Positions 26,339 to 35,639 of a DNA stretch of 64,000 nt are shown here, piece by piece. The stretch is from NCBI GenBank assembly GCA_017535325.1, contig JAFXUC010000029.1, positions 116,415 to 180,414 of the forward strand, read 5' to 3'. Within the stretch, counting starts at the first letter, position 1. Each line of letters opens with the position of its first letter. The DNA comes from Bacteroidales bacterium (GTDB taxonomy: Bacteria; Bacteroidota; Bacteroidia; Bacteroidales; UBA3824). The notes below the pieces were generated by a model, which was given only the letters and a program-made list of their open reading frames with translations, did not search any database and was not told the origin of the DNA. The position numbers were made by a program, and so were the translations under genes.

Positions 26339-29300
26339 ATGCGTATACTGCTATTAACCATATTACTTTTAACAGCCTTTGTCAACTATTGTAGGGGGCA
26401 GTTTGAGTACGTTTACAACCAAATCCGCTGCGAGGAGGAACAACGTATCACCACACCCCTGAACAATGCCGATACCAAGGACAGACAACTGTGGATCAAG
26501 TTGCTGGACGAGGCGGAAAAGGCTGTGGACAAAGAAACTGACCTCGAAAAGGTAACGGGTTCGCTTGCACGCATATATCAACTCTACGACATACTCGGAG
26601 ACGAAGGCGGCAAACAACGCTGTCTTGAAAAAATAACGCTTTTGTCAGAGACCACCGGCAACAATGACATTTATCTCCGTGCCCAGATAATGCAGGCTTA
26701 CAGTCATATTCAGCACCACAGAATCGATCTTGCAATATCCGTTTTTCAAAAAGCCGTCAAATACCTCAGACCCAAAAACGCATACAGGCAACTTGCCAAG
26801 GTGCATTGTTTTTTGAGTTTCAGTTACGATTACGCGCACAACGAGATTCTCTGTCTCCGCAATGTACTCAAAGCCGTATCCATCGTAAGAAACGATTACA
26901 CGGAAGACACCCTTCTGACCGGCGAGGTGTATCTAAACGCCGCCATCACTTACCTCAACGACGGAGATTACAACAAGGCTGACGGATACATTTGGGACGC
27001 TTTGACAATTTTTAAGCGCGGATTAGATTCGGGCGGCAAAACATACAACAGTTATCTGAACACCGCAATGATAGTCTCGGCAGACATAAAACGCGCCACA
27101 GGAGAATATGATGAGGCTGTAAGCCTTTACAAGATGGGTATCTACGGGTTCAACAACTCTGAACTTGACTCCACGGAATTCAATTCTTACAAATATCTCA
27201 GCGACGGCTACAACGGTCTGGGCATCACCTATCAAAAACAGCAAATGTATGACAAGGCTCTCAAAAATATGCTTTCAGGCTTTGAAATCCGTAAAAAACT
27301 CGGTCTCAAAGACAAAATTGCCGAGTCATATATCACGCTGGCGGAATATTACACCGAAATTAAACAGCCGGATTCGGCATATATAAATTTTGAAAGAGGG
27401 TTCAACGCCGCTTACAATATCCGCGACGTCAGACTTCTGCATCAGGCTTCGCTCGGACTTTCAAAATATTACCATAAAAAGCGCAACTACGAAAAGGCGT
27501 ATAAATTCCTTGACATTGCCGACAATTATTATCAAGACGTAATTGACATGAAACAAAGCAAGGAGGTAGCCCGCGAGGAGATGGACTATCTGCTTGAACA
27601 GGAACGCAACTACACCCAAAAAATCAAGGACGAACAGGACGCTACAATCAGGCAGGACAAGATTGTTATCTATTGGATTGCGGCGTTTTGTGCTATGTCG
27701 GTTGTAATGTCTTCGGTAATTATTCTGCTGTTCTACAAAAAGAAGAAGAAAAACATGCAATTAAGAGAGCAGCGCGACGCTTTGGAAAAACGCTCGCAAC
27801 TGCTTCAAATGCAGCAGGAAGAAATCACCCAGAAAAATCAGGAACTCCACGCCACAACAGAAAAACTCGAAGAAATCAATAAGGAACTCCGCATACTTTC
27901 AACTGTGGCAGCGGCAACGGTAAACGCTATTTTTATTACCGACATTGACGGCAATTTCACATGGTTCAACGATTCTTTTTCGAGATATTCGGACATACCT
28001 TTCAAGGATTTGCATACAAATCCCGCGCTCAAAGGCTCCAGGATGCCGCAGGTGGCAAGAGAGGCTTACGACAAAGTGCTTAAAACAAAGAAATCCGCTG
28101 ATTTCGTGATGAATATCTCGTATTTCACACCGTCAAAAAGCGATGTCTGGATGCAAACCACCGTAACGCCTGTCCTTGACCAAAACAACGAAGTACAGAT
28201 GATGGTTTTGGTGTGCAGCGACATTACCGAAATGCGGATACTTTCAGCCGTGGCTTCAATGACGAGCAACTCCATTTTTATTACGGATGTCAAGGGCGAT
28301 TTTATCTGGTTCAACGAGGCTTTCTCCCGCGACACAAAAATTCCGATTGAACAACTTCACACTCACCCTGCGCTCCGTCCTTCGGCAATGCCGCCTGATA
28401 CAAGAATGGTTTACGAAAAAGTACTTGCAACCAAACAGTCGCAAAGTTATACCACAAAAATTACACATTTGGAAGGCATGGCGTTTTGGGAGCAGGTTGC
28501 CGTTACGCCGCTGCTCGACAGCAACGGTGAAATTTCCATGATAGTGTGGGTCAACACCGACATTTCGGAACTGCATGAGGCAAAACAAAAACTCGAAGAC
28601 CGCAACAAAGAACTTCAAATGCTCTCTGCCGTAGCCGCAAATACCGGCAACTCGATTTATATCACGACCAAAGAAGGCAAGATGATTTGGTTCAACGACG
28701 CTTTTTCGCGCGAAACCCACATTCCGAAAGAAGAACTCAACACCCATCCCGCGCTAAAAGCCGGGGCAATGACTCCCGAAACAAGAGCAACTTACGAAAA
28801 AGTGGTTGCAACAAAAGAGACACAATCGTATACTGCCGAGATGAAACATTTGGTAGGCAAGCCGTTTTGGGTTCAGTCGTATGTAACGCCGGTTTTGGAC
28901 GATAATGGAGAAATTATGATGATAGTTTGGGTAAGCACTAATATCACCGAACTTCATCACGCATACGAAAAAATTGAGGAGCAAAATAAGGAAATTAATG
29001 CGTCCATTACATACGCTCGCCGTATTCAAGACGCAATCCAGCCGATGAAGATATTCTCGGACGAGATTCTCGGCAACCATTTTGTCATCAACATGCCCAG
29101 AAACATTGTCAGCGGCGACTTCCACTGGGTCGGCTACAAAAACGGACTTGCGGTATTTACCGTTGCTGACTGTACGGGACACGGTGTGCCGGGCGCGTTT
29201 ATCAGCATGCTCGGACAGGTGATGTTCAACCAGACGATTAACAAAATTGACGACCTCAACTCCGCAGGCATTCTCAACATGGTGCGCAACGGCATTATCC

Positions 29301-29818
29301 ACCAACTTCACCAAAGAGACAAAGACGACACGTCAAGCGACAGTATAGACGCAAGTCTGTTTGTCTACGACCGTCAAAACTGCGTCATTGACTATGCCGG
29401 CGCGTATTCCCACGCATATCTGTTGAGATTCGGTACGCCCGATAAGGAAACCGAGGAAATATGCGAAACCACCGGCTGCAAGATTTTTGCCAATGACGAA
29501 AACGACGCATACCTTATCCGCCTGAAATCCAACCACATGACCCTTGGCATTGACAGGAGCTATACAACTCCGTTCAGAAACATAAAATTCAAGGTTAACC
29601 ACGGCGACATTGCCTACGCCACCACTGACGGCTATCCCGACCAGTTTGGCGGCGAAAAGCAAAAACGTTTTTACACCGCAAATTTTGAAAAAGTGCTTTT
29701 AAGATACTGCCGCCTTTCGATGGAAGAGCAGCGCAAAGTGTTGGAGCAGACGTATTTGGACTGGAAAGGCGACTACGAACAGACCGATGATGTTCACGTA
29801 CTCGGAATCGTATTGTAA
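26339..29818 (+). CDS. TPR - transmembrane - triple PAS - SpoIIE (PP2C) phosphatase sensor
   Basis: 1159 residues. Signal peptide (1-20), periplasmic TPR-type helical repeats (~40-415), one transmembrane helix (~442-464), coiled coil (~465-518), then three tandem PAS domains of about 120 residues (starting near 520, 635 and 761). Each PAS repeats the pattern (L/I)SxVA..T.N(A/S)I(F/Y)IT and WF(N)(D/E)(S/A)FSR. The C-terminal SpoIIE-type PP2C phosphatase (~890-1159) has SGDFHWVG, DCTGHGVPGAFISMLG and TTDGYPDQFGG. It probably senses through the periplasmic and PAS modules and dephosphorylates an anti-sigma antagonist or similar partner. No partner gene is adjacent. Confidence 0.9.
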   Translation: MRILLLTILLLTAFVNYCRGQFEYVYNQIRCEEEQRITTPLNNADTKDRQLWIKLLDEAEKAVDKETDLEKVTGSLARIYQLYDILGDEGGKQRCLEKITLLSETTGNNDIYLRAQIMQAYSHIQHHRIDLAISVFQKAVKYLRPKNAYRQLAKVHCFLSFSYDYAHNEILCLRNVLKAVSIVRNDYTEDTLLTGEVYLNAAITYLNDGDYNKADGYIWDALTIFKRGLDSGGKTYNSYLNTAMIVSADIKRATGEYDEAVSLYKMGIYGFNNSELDSTEFNSYKYLSDGYNGLGITYQKQQMYDKALKNMLSGFEIRKKLGLKDKIAESYITLAEYYTEIKQPDSAYINFERGFNAAYNIRDVRLLHQASLGLSKYYHKKRNYEKAYKFLDIADNYYQDVIDMKQSKEVAREEMDYLLEQERNYTQKIKDEQDATIRQDKIVIYWIAAFCAMSVVMSSVIILLFYKKKKKNMQLREQRDALEKRSQLLQMQQEEITQKNQELHATTEKLEEINKELRILSTVAAATVNAIFITDIDGNFTWFNDSFSRYSDIPFKDLHTNPALKGSRMPQVAREAYDKVLKTKKSADFVMNISYFTPSKSDVWMQTTVTPVLDQNNEVQMMVLVCSDITEMRILSAVASMTSNSIFITDVKGDFIWFNEAFSRDTKIPIEQLHTHPALRPSAMPPDTRMVYEKVLATKQSQSYTTKITHLEGMAFWEQVAVTPLLDSNGEISMIVWVNTDISELHEAKQKLEDRNKELQMLSAVAANTGNSIYITTKEGKMIWFNDAFSRETHIPKEELNTHPALKAGAMTPETRATYEKVVATKETQSYTAEMKHLVGKPFWVQSYVTPVLDDNGEIMMIVWVSTNITELHHAYEKIEEQNKEINASITYARRIQDAIQPMKIFSDEILGNHFVINMPRNIVSGDFHWVGYKNGLAVFTVADCTGHGVPGAFISMLGQVMFNQTINKIDDLNSAGILNMVRNGIIHQLHQRDKDDTSSDSIDASLFVYDRQNCVIDYAGAYSHAYLLRFGTPDKETEEICETTGCKIFANDENDAYLIRLKSNHMTLGIDRSYTTPFRNIKFKVNHGDIAYATTDGYPDQFGGEKQKRFYTANFEKVLLRYCRLSMEEQRKVLEQTYLDWKGDYEQTDDVHVLGIVL

Positions 29819-29847
29819 GGCTGAAAAATATTTAGTTGAAAAAAAGT

Positions 29848-29868
29848 AAGTTTTTGAATAAAAAACTT
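29848..29868 (+). terminator. AT-rich hairpin after the sensor gene
   Basis: AAGTTTTT (29848-29855) pairs with AAAAACTT (29861-29868), loop GAATA. There is little GC and no T tail, so terminator function is uncertain. Confidence 0.35.
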
Positions 29869-29943
29869 GAAAAAAATGATAGGGTTTGTAGTTTTTCGCG
29901 TGTTATATAGGAGAAGGAAATGAATTAAAAAACTTATTGTATT

Positions 29944-30066
29944 ATGGAAGAAAACATGAAATTCAAAAAGGCGATCACGTTTATAACATTCAGTCTTACA
30001 ACTGCTTTGTTGTCGGGAGTTGTGTCCCTGATAGTTTTGCTTGTAAAGAAAATTTTTACGATATAA
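29944..30066 (+). CDS. Small single-pass membrane protein (40 aa)
   Basis: ATG at 29944, 40 codons. Charged N-terminus (MEENMKFKKA), one hydrophobic helix (~11-35), then a KKIFTI tail, giving a plausible topology. An AGGAGAAGG stretch lies further upstream (29910s), before another ATG. No homologue is recognised. It is isolated between the sensor gene and a convergent operon. A real small protein is likely on composition grounds but unproven. Confidence 0.4.
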   Translation: MEENMKFKKAITFITFSLTTALLSGVVSLIVLLVKKIFTI

Positions 30067-30093
30067 AATAAAAAAGCGGGCTTGGAAGCCCGC
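30067..30093 (-). terminator. Terminator of the ricT operon (minus strand)
   Basis: GCGGGCT (30076-30082) pairs with AGCCCGC (30087-30093), loop TTGG/TGGA. On the minus strand a T-rich tract follows. Confidence 0.75.
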
Positions 30094-30100
30094 ACTCCAA

Positions 30101-31081
30101 TTAAATATCTTTTATGTCCATCGTTACAATCGTCTGATTGACCAACTGATAGCAGATTTCTCCGTTGGCAACGGGAGCGTAAAGCGCGTCCAGATGTTTG
30201 CCTTGAAGTCCTGCGTAAAAATAATTCAGAATACAGATGACTGCAAAAGTCGGCATTTTGTCAGGCGCGATTTTCAAGAAATCGTTTTCGATATTTCCTG
30301 CGGATTTTGCAAATTTGTATACAAAGCCTTTGAAAACCGGCGCGAAAAACTTCACCTTGTCGCCCGCCAGACAATAAAGGCTCGTGTTGATTGTTACCGA
30401 GTCCATATCTATTACGAGCGGCAGTTTTATGTCTATCTGTTTTTGAATGATATAATCGGCAAAATTCTTCTTTTCACCGTTTATAAGCACGTCTTGGACT
30501 TCAAAACCGTCTTCTAAAAATTCTATTTCATCGCCTTCGTCGTCCTGAGAATAGAAATTTATGAGATTAAGGTCTGCGTATTTTCCTTTTTTAAGACGGA
30601 TATGCATTGCAACCGCCTTGTCAGTGGTTTTTGACGCCACACTGCTGGCAAAAACATAGCCTTTGTCCGGCGCACGGTCAGGATAGAAAATATGCGAGGC
30701 AACCCAGCCTACAAGAGGTGTTTGTGCAAATTTTTCGTATGACGGCGCATTAAGGGCAAATGATGAATGAACAGCACTGTAAGGTGGTATGATTAAGACT
30801 GTTACACCGTTATCAAAAGCCTCTGCGTAAATGTTTTTCAGTGTATTATCATCGTATGTCTTGATGATAATTTCGTCTTGAAAATCAGTTATATCGGTTA
30901 CAAAAATCTTGTCCTTACATTCCTTGCCGCCTTCTTTGGCGATGAAATAATCGCACGTTCCCGCAATCCAATCGCCTGAGGGCAATTTTGATAGCAGTTT
31001 TTCATCGCCTGCAAGTAAAAGTTTTTTTCCTGAAAGTATCATTTTTGCGGTCTCTTCCAGTGAAAACAATTTTCTATCCAT
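30101..31081 (-). CDS. Uncharacterised cytoplasmic protein (FIST-like?)
   Basis: 326 residues with no signal peptide or membrane segment. Motifs visible are SGDWIAGTCDYFIAKEGG, VLIIPPYSAVHSSFALNAP, LVGWVASHIFYPD and PTFAVICILNYFYAGL. The general layout of a Gly-rich N-terminal strand pair followed by alpha/beta repeats recalls FIST-type sensory proteins, but I cannot assign it firmly. It is third in the minus-strand unit behind ricT and a small ORF, with a 12-base gap, so it is probably cotranscribed. Function unknown. Confidence 0.6.
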   Translation of the reverse strand: MDRKLFSLEETAKMILSGKKLLLAGDEKLLSKLPSGDWIAGTCDYFIAKEGGKECKDKIFVTDITDFQDEIIIKTYDDNTLKNIYAEAFDNGVTVLIIPPYSAVHSSFALNAPSYEKFAQTPLVGWVASHIFYPDRAPDKGYVFASSVASKTTDKAVAMHIRLKKGKYADLNLINFYSQDDEGDEIEFLEDGFEVQDVLINGEKKNFADYIIQKQIDIKLPLVIDMDSVTINTSLYCLAGDKVKFFAPVFKGFVYKFAKSAGNIENDFLKIAPDKMPTFAVICILNYFYAGLQGKHLDALYAPVANGEICYQLVNQTIVTMDIKDI

Positions 31082-31093
31082 ACTCTTAATAGT

Positions 31094-31324
31094 TTATTTA
31101 TACTTTAACAAAGTCTCTATATCGGCTTGAACAATTGGATTAATCTCACCTTTCAGATATATCATATACATTTCGTATGCAGCCTTCTCTTCGGTGCAAC
31201 GACCTATTTTTACCTGCAACTGCAAATGACTGAGTGCAATTTTCCCTGCCAAATATTTCAACGGCACTTTTATCTGCCCTGAAATCATTTTTCGCCACAC
31301 GGGACTTGAAGAACTGATTTGCAT
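31094..31324 (-). CDS. Small hypothetical protein
   Basis: 76 residues from the ATG at 31324 (MQISSSSPVWRKMISGQ); a longer frame upstream has a poor start. It is basic and mostly helical in composition, ends LLKYK, and has no Cys pairs, signal or membrane helix. It sits between ricT (44 bases) and the 30101 gene. No family recognised. Confidence 0.55.
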   Translation of the reverse strand: MQISSSSPVWRKMISGQIKVPLKYLAGKIALSHLQLQVKIGRCTEEKAAYEMYMIYLKGEINPIVQADIETLLKYK

Positions 31325-31368
31325 AATTAATTTTCGTTTAAATATTTTGCTACAATAATTTTGCCAAA

Positions 31369-32592
31369 TCAACCGTTGTTTTGAGGCTGCTGCGGCGGTT
31401 TTTGCTTGATTTGTTGCGGTTGTTTATTATTGTTTTTTTTCTTCTTTTTCTTTCTCTTCTTATCAAAACGAGTAATGCTGTCGGTGCCGCCGCCGTCTGT
31501 AAAATCTGTTTCGGTTTCTTTTTCGCTGACGGGTTCGCTTTCGGTGTTGCGGTCGTTGATGAGCAGAGTGTCGGGTTTTTTGCCGGCTTTGTTCATTTCG
31601 ATGATTTCCTTAACGCGGTCAATCGGTACAACGGTGATGTTAGCCGAAGAATGTTGGTCGTAACTATACCACATAACGCGTTTGAAAATGTCGGTTTTTT
31701 GGTGGTAAGCCGTTCCGTCCATGGTTTCAAGCGGCTGACGGATATTCGGAAAATCTTTTTGAGCGTCGATGTAAGCATCGAGTTCGTAGTTGAGACAGCA
31801 TTTGAGTTTTCCGCACTGACCTGCAAGTTTTTGCGGGTTGAGAGAGAGTTCCTGATGACGCGCCGAGTTTGTGGAAACCGAAACAAAATTTGTAATCCAG
31901 GTTGTGCAGCAGAGTTCGCGGCCGCAATGTCCGATTCCGCCGATTCTGCCGGCTTCTTGACGTGCACCGATTTGTTTCATTTCGATTCGGATTTTAAACT
32001 CTTCCGCCATTATTTTTATTAATTCCCTAAAATCGACTCTTTCGTCAGCGATATAATAAAAAATTGCTTTTGTGCCGTCGCCTTGAAATTCTACGTCGCC
32101 GATTTTCATATTAAGGCGCAGACTTTCAGCAATTTGACGCGAACGCAACATTACTTGGTCTTCTTTTGCGACAAATTGTTTCCATTTTTCGATGTCGGAG
32201 GTTTTTGCTTTTCTGTAAATTTTTTTTAACTCGGAATTTGGGTCTACTTTCGCTTTTTTGAGTTGAAACTTTATCATCGGACCTTTTATCGAAACTACTC
32301 CGATGTCGTGTCCGGGAGAAGCCTCAACAGCCACAAAATCACCGACTTTAAGGTCAAGATTGTTGACATTGCGGTAAAATCCCTTTCTTGTATTTTTAAA
32401 TCTTACTTCTACGATGTCCGTATATGCACTTGGTGTTTCGGGAATGTTATCAAGCCAGTCAATAGCGTTCAACTTGTTGCAACTGTTGGTGTTAAGACAC
32501 GCTGCGCAACCTTCGCCGTTGATGTCCTTGCCGGTGATTTTTATTCCGTAACAACCGCGCTGAATATTTGTATAATTGTCAATTTCTTCCAT
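31369..32592 (-). CDS. ricT: PSP1-domain protein RicT (YaaT)
   Basis: 407 residues. The PSP1 core (~55-290) contains VDFRELIKIMAEEFKIRIEMKQIGARQEA and the conserved cysteines of ELCCTTW and CGKLKCCLNYE. An extra N-terminal CxxC-like cluster is present (GCYG...GCAACLNTNSCNKL). In Bacillus the Ric (Y) complex binds Fe-S clusters and modulates RNase Y-dependent mRNA processing; extension to this phylum is inference. The C-terminal ~65 residues are low-complexity (poly-K/N, PQQ repeats) and probably disordered. Confidence 0.88.
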   Translation of the reverse strand: MEEIDNYTNIQRGCYGIKITGKDINGEGCAACLNTNSCNKLNAIDWLDNIPETPSAYTDIVEVRFKNTRKGFYRNVNNLDLKVGDFVAVEASPGHDIGVVSIKGPMIKFQLKKAKVDPNSELKKIYRKAKTSDIEKWKQFVAKEDQVMLRSRQIAESLRLNMKIGDVEFQGDGTKAIFYYIADERVDFRELIKIMAEEFKIRIEMKQIGARQEAGRIGGIGHCGRELCCTTWITNFVSVSTNSARHQELSLNPQKLAGQCGKLKCCLNYELDAYIDAQKDFPNIRQPLETMDGTAYHQKTDIFKRVMWYSYDQHSSANITVVPIDRVKEIIEMNKAGKKPDTLLINDRNTESEPVSEKETETDFTDGGGTDSITRFDKKRKKKKKKNNNKQPQQIKQKPPQQPQNNG

Positions 32593-32611
32593 TTCGTACT
32601 TTTTAATTCGG

Positions 32612-32619
32612 CAAAGTTA
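32612..32619 (-). promoter_or_regulatory. ricT promoter (TAACTTTG, minus strand)
   Basis: Exact TAnnTTTG on the minus strand, with TTTG (CAAA at 32640-32643) at 20-base spacing. It is divergent from the pgeF promoter at 32684. Confidence 0.6.
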
Positions 32620-32683
32620 CAAAAATTTTCTAAAAACTACAAAAAAAGTTTCTTACAAGGTTGCCGCGATAAAATTTTACGAT

Positions 32684-32691
32684 TAACTTTG
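32684..32691 (+). promoter_or_regulatory. pgeF promoter (TAACTTTG)
   Basis: Exact TAnnTTTG, 21 bases before the ATG at 32713. It shows that the long open frame extending left into ricT is not the gene start. Confidence 0.6.
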
Positions 32692-32712
32692 CGGTGTTTT
32701 TTAGAGAAAAAA

Positions 32713-33504
32713 ATGGAAGTTTTCAACAATTTAAACGGGCTTTTGAAGTTTTCTATATTGGACAAATTTCCTAAGGTTTTGGATTTTGTTACCACAAGGC
32801 AAAATCCTTTTGGCTATGGAAATAATTTCAATATCGGATATTCGGGCGGTGATGACAAAGAAACGTTCGAAAACCGTATGCTTTTGGCTACGGCTTTGGT
32901 TTTAAAGCCTGAAAATTTTGTGATTCAAACGCAGATTCATAAAGACAATTACAAAATTGTTACCGAAGAAAATGCCGGAAACGGTTTTTTGTCGAAAGTT
33001 TCGGCTATTCAGGGTACGGATATTTTGTTAACAAACATAAAACATCTCTGTCTTATAACCCGGAGTGCTGATTGTACGCCAGTTTTGTTGTATTCTCCTG
33101 ATGTAGAGGCTGTTGCGGCGGTTCATTCGGGGCGTGAAGGCACTTTTCTTGGTGTTGCGGCAAAGGCGGCAAAACTTTTGAAAGAGAATTTCGGCGCAGA
33201 TTTTTCCAAAATGATTGCCTGCATAGGTCCGTCAATTGGAAAAGAATGTTATGAAGTCGGTTATGATTGTGCGGGAAAATTTTTCAAAAATCCACGTTTT
33301 TCCGACAATACAATCAGTCAAAAAGGTGAAAAATATTTTTTGGATTTGAAAACGATGATTTTTGACGATTTGACGGCATTGGGTTTGAAGCCAGGAAATA
33401 TCGAAAAATCAGCGTTTTGCACCAAATGTGATGATAAAAAGTTTTTTTCGGCGCGGCGCGGTGAAAGTCAGCGTTTTTGTGCCGGAATAATGTTAAAAAA
33501 ATAA
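32713..33504 (+). CDS. pgeF: Peptidoglycan editing factor PgeF / YfiH (laccase-domain) protein
   Basis: 263 residues with no signal peptide. The metal-binding pattern is visible: SADCTPVLLY, AAVHSGREGTFLGV, IACIGPSIGKECYEVG and CTKCDDKKFFSARRGESQRFCAGIML. Members were called polyphenol oxidases; more recent work describes purine nucleoside phosphorylase/deaminase activity and peptidoglycan editing. The ATG at 32713 matches the promoter. A lipoprotein gene follows after 10 bases. Confidence 0.88.
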   Translation: MEVFNNLNGLLKFSILDKFPKVLDFVTTRQNPFGYGNNFNIGYSGGDDKETFENRMLLATALVLKPENFVIQTQIHKDNYKIVTEENAGNGFLSKVSAIQGTDILLTNIKHLCLITRSADCTPVLLYSPDVEAVAAVHSGREGTFLGVAAKAAKLLKENFGADFSKMIACIGPSIGKECYEVGYDCAGKFFKNPRFSDNTISQKGEKYFLDLKTMIFDDLTALGLKPGNIEKSAFCTKCDDKKFFSARRGESQRFCAGIMLKK

Positions 33505-33514
33505 AGTATAAAAA

Positions 33515-34339
33515 ATGAAAGTAAATTTCTTAACTCCGGTTTTGTTGTCTGCTGTGTTTTGTTTGGCATGTTGCGGCACTCAGACTGTAAAAAACGAGCC
33601 TCAGCAGTCTTCCGAGATGGCTTTTGTTGACAGGGGCAAAACTTCAATCGGCAGCGCGGGCGTAAGGGAAGAGGCTCCGAAAGAGGAACTTCCGCAGGAA
33701 AAAAGCGGTCCGATGGCATTTGACAGATATGACATTTCGTTTTGGGACTCCCTGAAAGTCCGCCGTCATCACCGTCCCGAAAACCCCGATATGAAAATGG
33801 CAGGCAGTCAGGATTTTAAAAATTTGCGTCAGAACATATCGGCTTATAAATTCGGGGTTGCTTTTGCGCGTGAGGACGAGGACAAAAACCTCTGGGTAAA
33901 AAGACTTTTGCCGAAACTTTACGAAACTTTCACCGAAGAAAACGACACTCTGAGTACAGAAATGCTTTTTAGTCAGTGTGTTATGGAGACGGAGCAGAAT
34001 CAGCAGGCAGGCACGGCGGCGATTATGGTTTCGGGCTACTTTTTTGAACAGTTGTCCCAGATACTCGGTGATGTCAACGACCTGACGCATTTGCCGGATG
34101 AGAATGTGCTTTCGGAAGGTATCGCAAAACTCGACTCTCTGAAAAGTTATTGCAACAATGCCCTTTTGAGCGAGCCTGACATCAACATAACGCTTCCGAT
34201 TCAGCGCATTATTGCCGCAACAGATTCAATAAAAGCGGCTTATAAAGACTGTCAGACGCTCGGCGGCGACAACAAATACGAAAAACTTTACGAAAAACTT
34301 TCAGAATCGGAATCCAAAATTTTTGAAGACAGGAAATAA
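33515..34339 (+). CDS. Hypothetical lipoprotein
   Basis: 274 residues. The signal and lipobox are CLACC (Cys19/20). A Glu/Lys/Pro-rich linker (~25-75) is followed by a mostly helical soluble domain (~100-270), with VKRLLPKLYETFTEE and an acidic helix-rich end ([12 protein letters not shown]). It is probably anchored to the outer membrane on the periplasmic side. No family recognised. Its 3' end overlaps the convergent mqnB gene by about 50 bases. Confidence 0.7.
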   Translation: MKVNFLTPVLLSAVFCLACCGTQTVKNEPQQSSEMAFVDRGKTSIGSAGVREEAPKEELPQEKSGPMAFDRYDISFWDSLKVRRHHRPENPDMKMAGSQDFKNLRQNISAYKFGVAFAREDEDKNLWVKRLLPKLYETFTEENDTLSTEMLFSQCVMETEQNQQAGTAAIMVSGYFFEQLSQILGDVNDLTHLPDENVLSEGIAKLDSLKSYCNNALLSEPDINITLPIQRIIAATDSIKAAYKDCQTLGGDNKYEKLYEKLSESESKIFEDRK

Positions 34340-34956
34340 TCTATTGTTTCTCCCAACTTTTTTATGGCAGGCAAGACCTGCCATTTTTTTTCGTTTTTCG
34401 GGGCAACGTAATTTGACGAGCAGCGTATTTCCAAGAATTTTTGTTTTTCGTTGAGGCAGACCAACGCAAACGCTGCCGATTCCATGGTTTCGATTTTCGC
34501 GGGAAATTTTTTGAGCATTTTTTCTACGTGAGATTTTTCGGTAACGCAGCGGTTGACGGTGTTACAGGCGGCGGTTTCAAAGCCGGAATCTTTTGCCCAA
34601 GGGTTAACAAAATATCCGTCAGACATTTTAAAAGCGTTTTTGTTGAAAAAATTTGATTCTGTTAGCGGTATGAAATTTTGGTTTTCGTCTTCGATTCCGC
34701 TGTCGGCAAAGATAGTTTTTTCAACGCTGTAAAGTTTCAAAAGGTCTTCGTTTTGGTCATAAACCCCGCAGATTCCGAAGAAAACCGCCAAATCGTACAG
34801 CCTTTCAGAAAAAAGTTTTGTTAACGTGTAGACGGGCAAAAAAGTTCCCGTCCCGGTTATAAATATGTCAGTATCAGCGGTTTCAGTCAGTTTTTTTGAA
34901 GCTGACAGTTCGTTTTTTGTGGAAGCGGCTATCAAAAGTTTTTTGTGAAGTTTCAT
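34288..34956 (-). CDS. mqnB: Futalosine hydrolase (menaquinone biosynthesis)
   Basis: 222 residues from the ATG at 34956; the upstream TTG lies within promoter sequence. It has the nucleoside-phosphorylase fold: [38 protein letters not shown] (the catalytic Glu-Ser pattern) and [17 protein letters not shown], the last being characteristic of MqnB. It removes the base from futalosine, so the organism probably makes menaquinone by the futalosine route. Other mqn genes are not in the window. The end overlaps the neighbouring lipoprotein gene. Confidence 0.82.
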   Translation of the reverse strand: MKLHKKLLIAASTKNELSASKKLTETADTDIFITGTGTFLPVYTLTKLFSERLYDLAVFFGICGVYDQNEDLLKLYSVEKTIFADSGIEDENQNFIPLTESNFFNKNAFKMSDGYFVNPWAKDSGFETAACNTVNRCVTEKSHVEKMLKKFPAKIETMESAAFALVCLNEKQKFLEIRCSSNYVAPKNEKKWQVLPAIKKLGETIDYFLSSKILDSDSESFS

Positions 34957-34966
34957 TTTTTTTCTG

Positions 34967-34974
34967 TATTTTTG
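34967..34974 (+). promoter_or_regulatory. folE promoter (TATTTTTG)
   Basis: Exact TAnnTTTG, 23 bases before the folE ATG at 34998. It lies inside the predicted 5' leader of the oppositely oriented mqnB. Confidence 0.55.
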
Positions 34975-34980
34975 CAAATC

Positions 34981-34988
34981 CAAAATTA
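34981..34988 (-). promoter_or_regulatory. mqnB promoter (TAATTTTG, minus strand)
   Basis: Exact TAnnTTTG on the minus strand, 25 bases before the mqnB ATG. It faces the folE element only 6 bases away. Confidence 0.5.
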
Positions 34989-34997
34989 AAGAAAAAA

Positions 34998-35639
34998 ATG
35001 ATAGAAATAACGGAAAAAGGGGCAGAAAATTCTCCTAAAACAAGATACATAAAAATTGAGCGTTACAATTCTGAAACAACACAAACAATTGCCGAAAGTG
35101 TTAAAAACATGATTTCCGTAACGGGTGAGGATTTGACCCGCGACGGCATAAAAGATACGCCGATGAGGGTTGCAAAAGCGTTTCAGTTTTGTACTCAGGG
35201 TTATCAAACCGATCCGAAAAAGATTCTTGAAGGTGCACTTTTCAAAGAGAATTATTCGCAAATGGTTTTGGTGAAAAACATCGAACTGTATTCCATGTGC
35301 GAACATCATCTGCTGCCTTTTTTCGGAAAGGCTCACGTGGCTTACATTCCTAACGGAACGATAACCGGACTCAGCAAGATTGCGAGGGTTGTTGACGCAT
35401 ACGCAAGGCGTTTGCAGGTTCAGGAGCGTCTTACGATGCAGATCCGCGACTGTATTCAGGAGACTCTTAATCCTTGGGGCGTTGCCGTCGTGATAGAAGC
35501 CTCGCACCTTTGTATGATGATGCGCGGCGTTCAAAAACAAAATTCAGTTACGACGACTTCGGCTTTTACGGGCGCGTTTTTGAAAAATACTTCCACGAGG
35601 GAAGAATTTTTGAGGCTCGTTAATGCCGATTTGCACTAA
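34998..35639 (+). CDS. folE: GTP cyclohydrolase I
   Basis: 213 residues from the ATG at 34998. It has the zinc ligands MCEHHLLPF and SHLCMMMRG, with [23 protein letters not shown] between. It catalyses the first step of tetrahydrofolate (and pterin) synthesis from GTP. The end overlaps the oppositely oriented DUF3109 gene by 20 bases. Confidence 0.95.
   Translation: MIEITEKGAENSPKTRYIKIERYNSETTQTIAESVKNMISVTGEDLTRDGIKDTPMRVAKAFQFCTQGYQTDPKKILEGALFKENYSQMVLVKNIELYSMCEHHLLPFFGKAHVAYIPNGTITGLSKIARVVDAYARRLQVQERLTMQIRDCIQETLNPWGVAVVIEASHLCMMMRGVQKQNSVTTTSAFTGAFLKNTSTREEFLRLVNADLH

Noticed and set aside
32263..32712. In-frame extension upstream of pgeF
   Set aside because: It lies antisense within ricT and upstream of a perfect promoter; the ATG at 32713 fits the family length.
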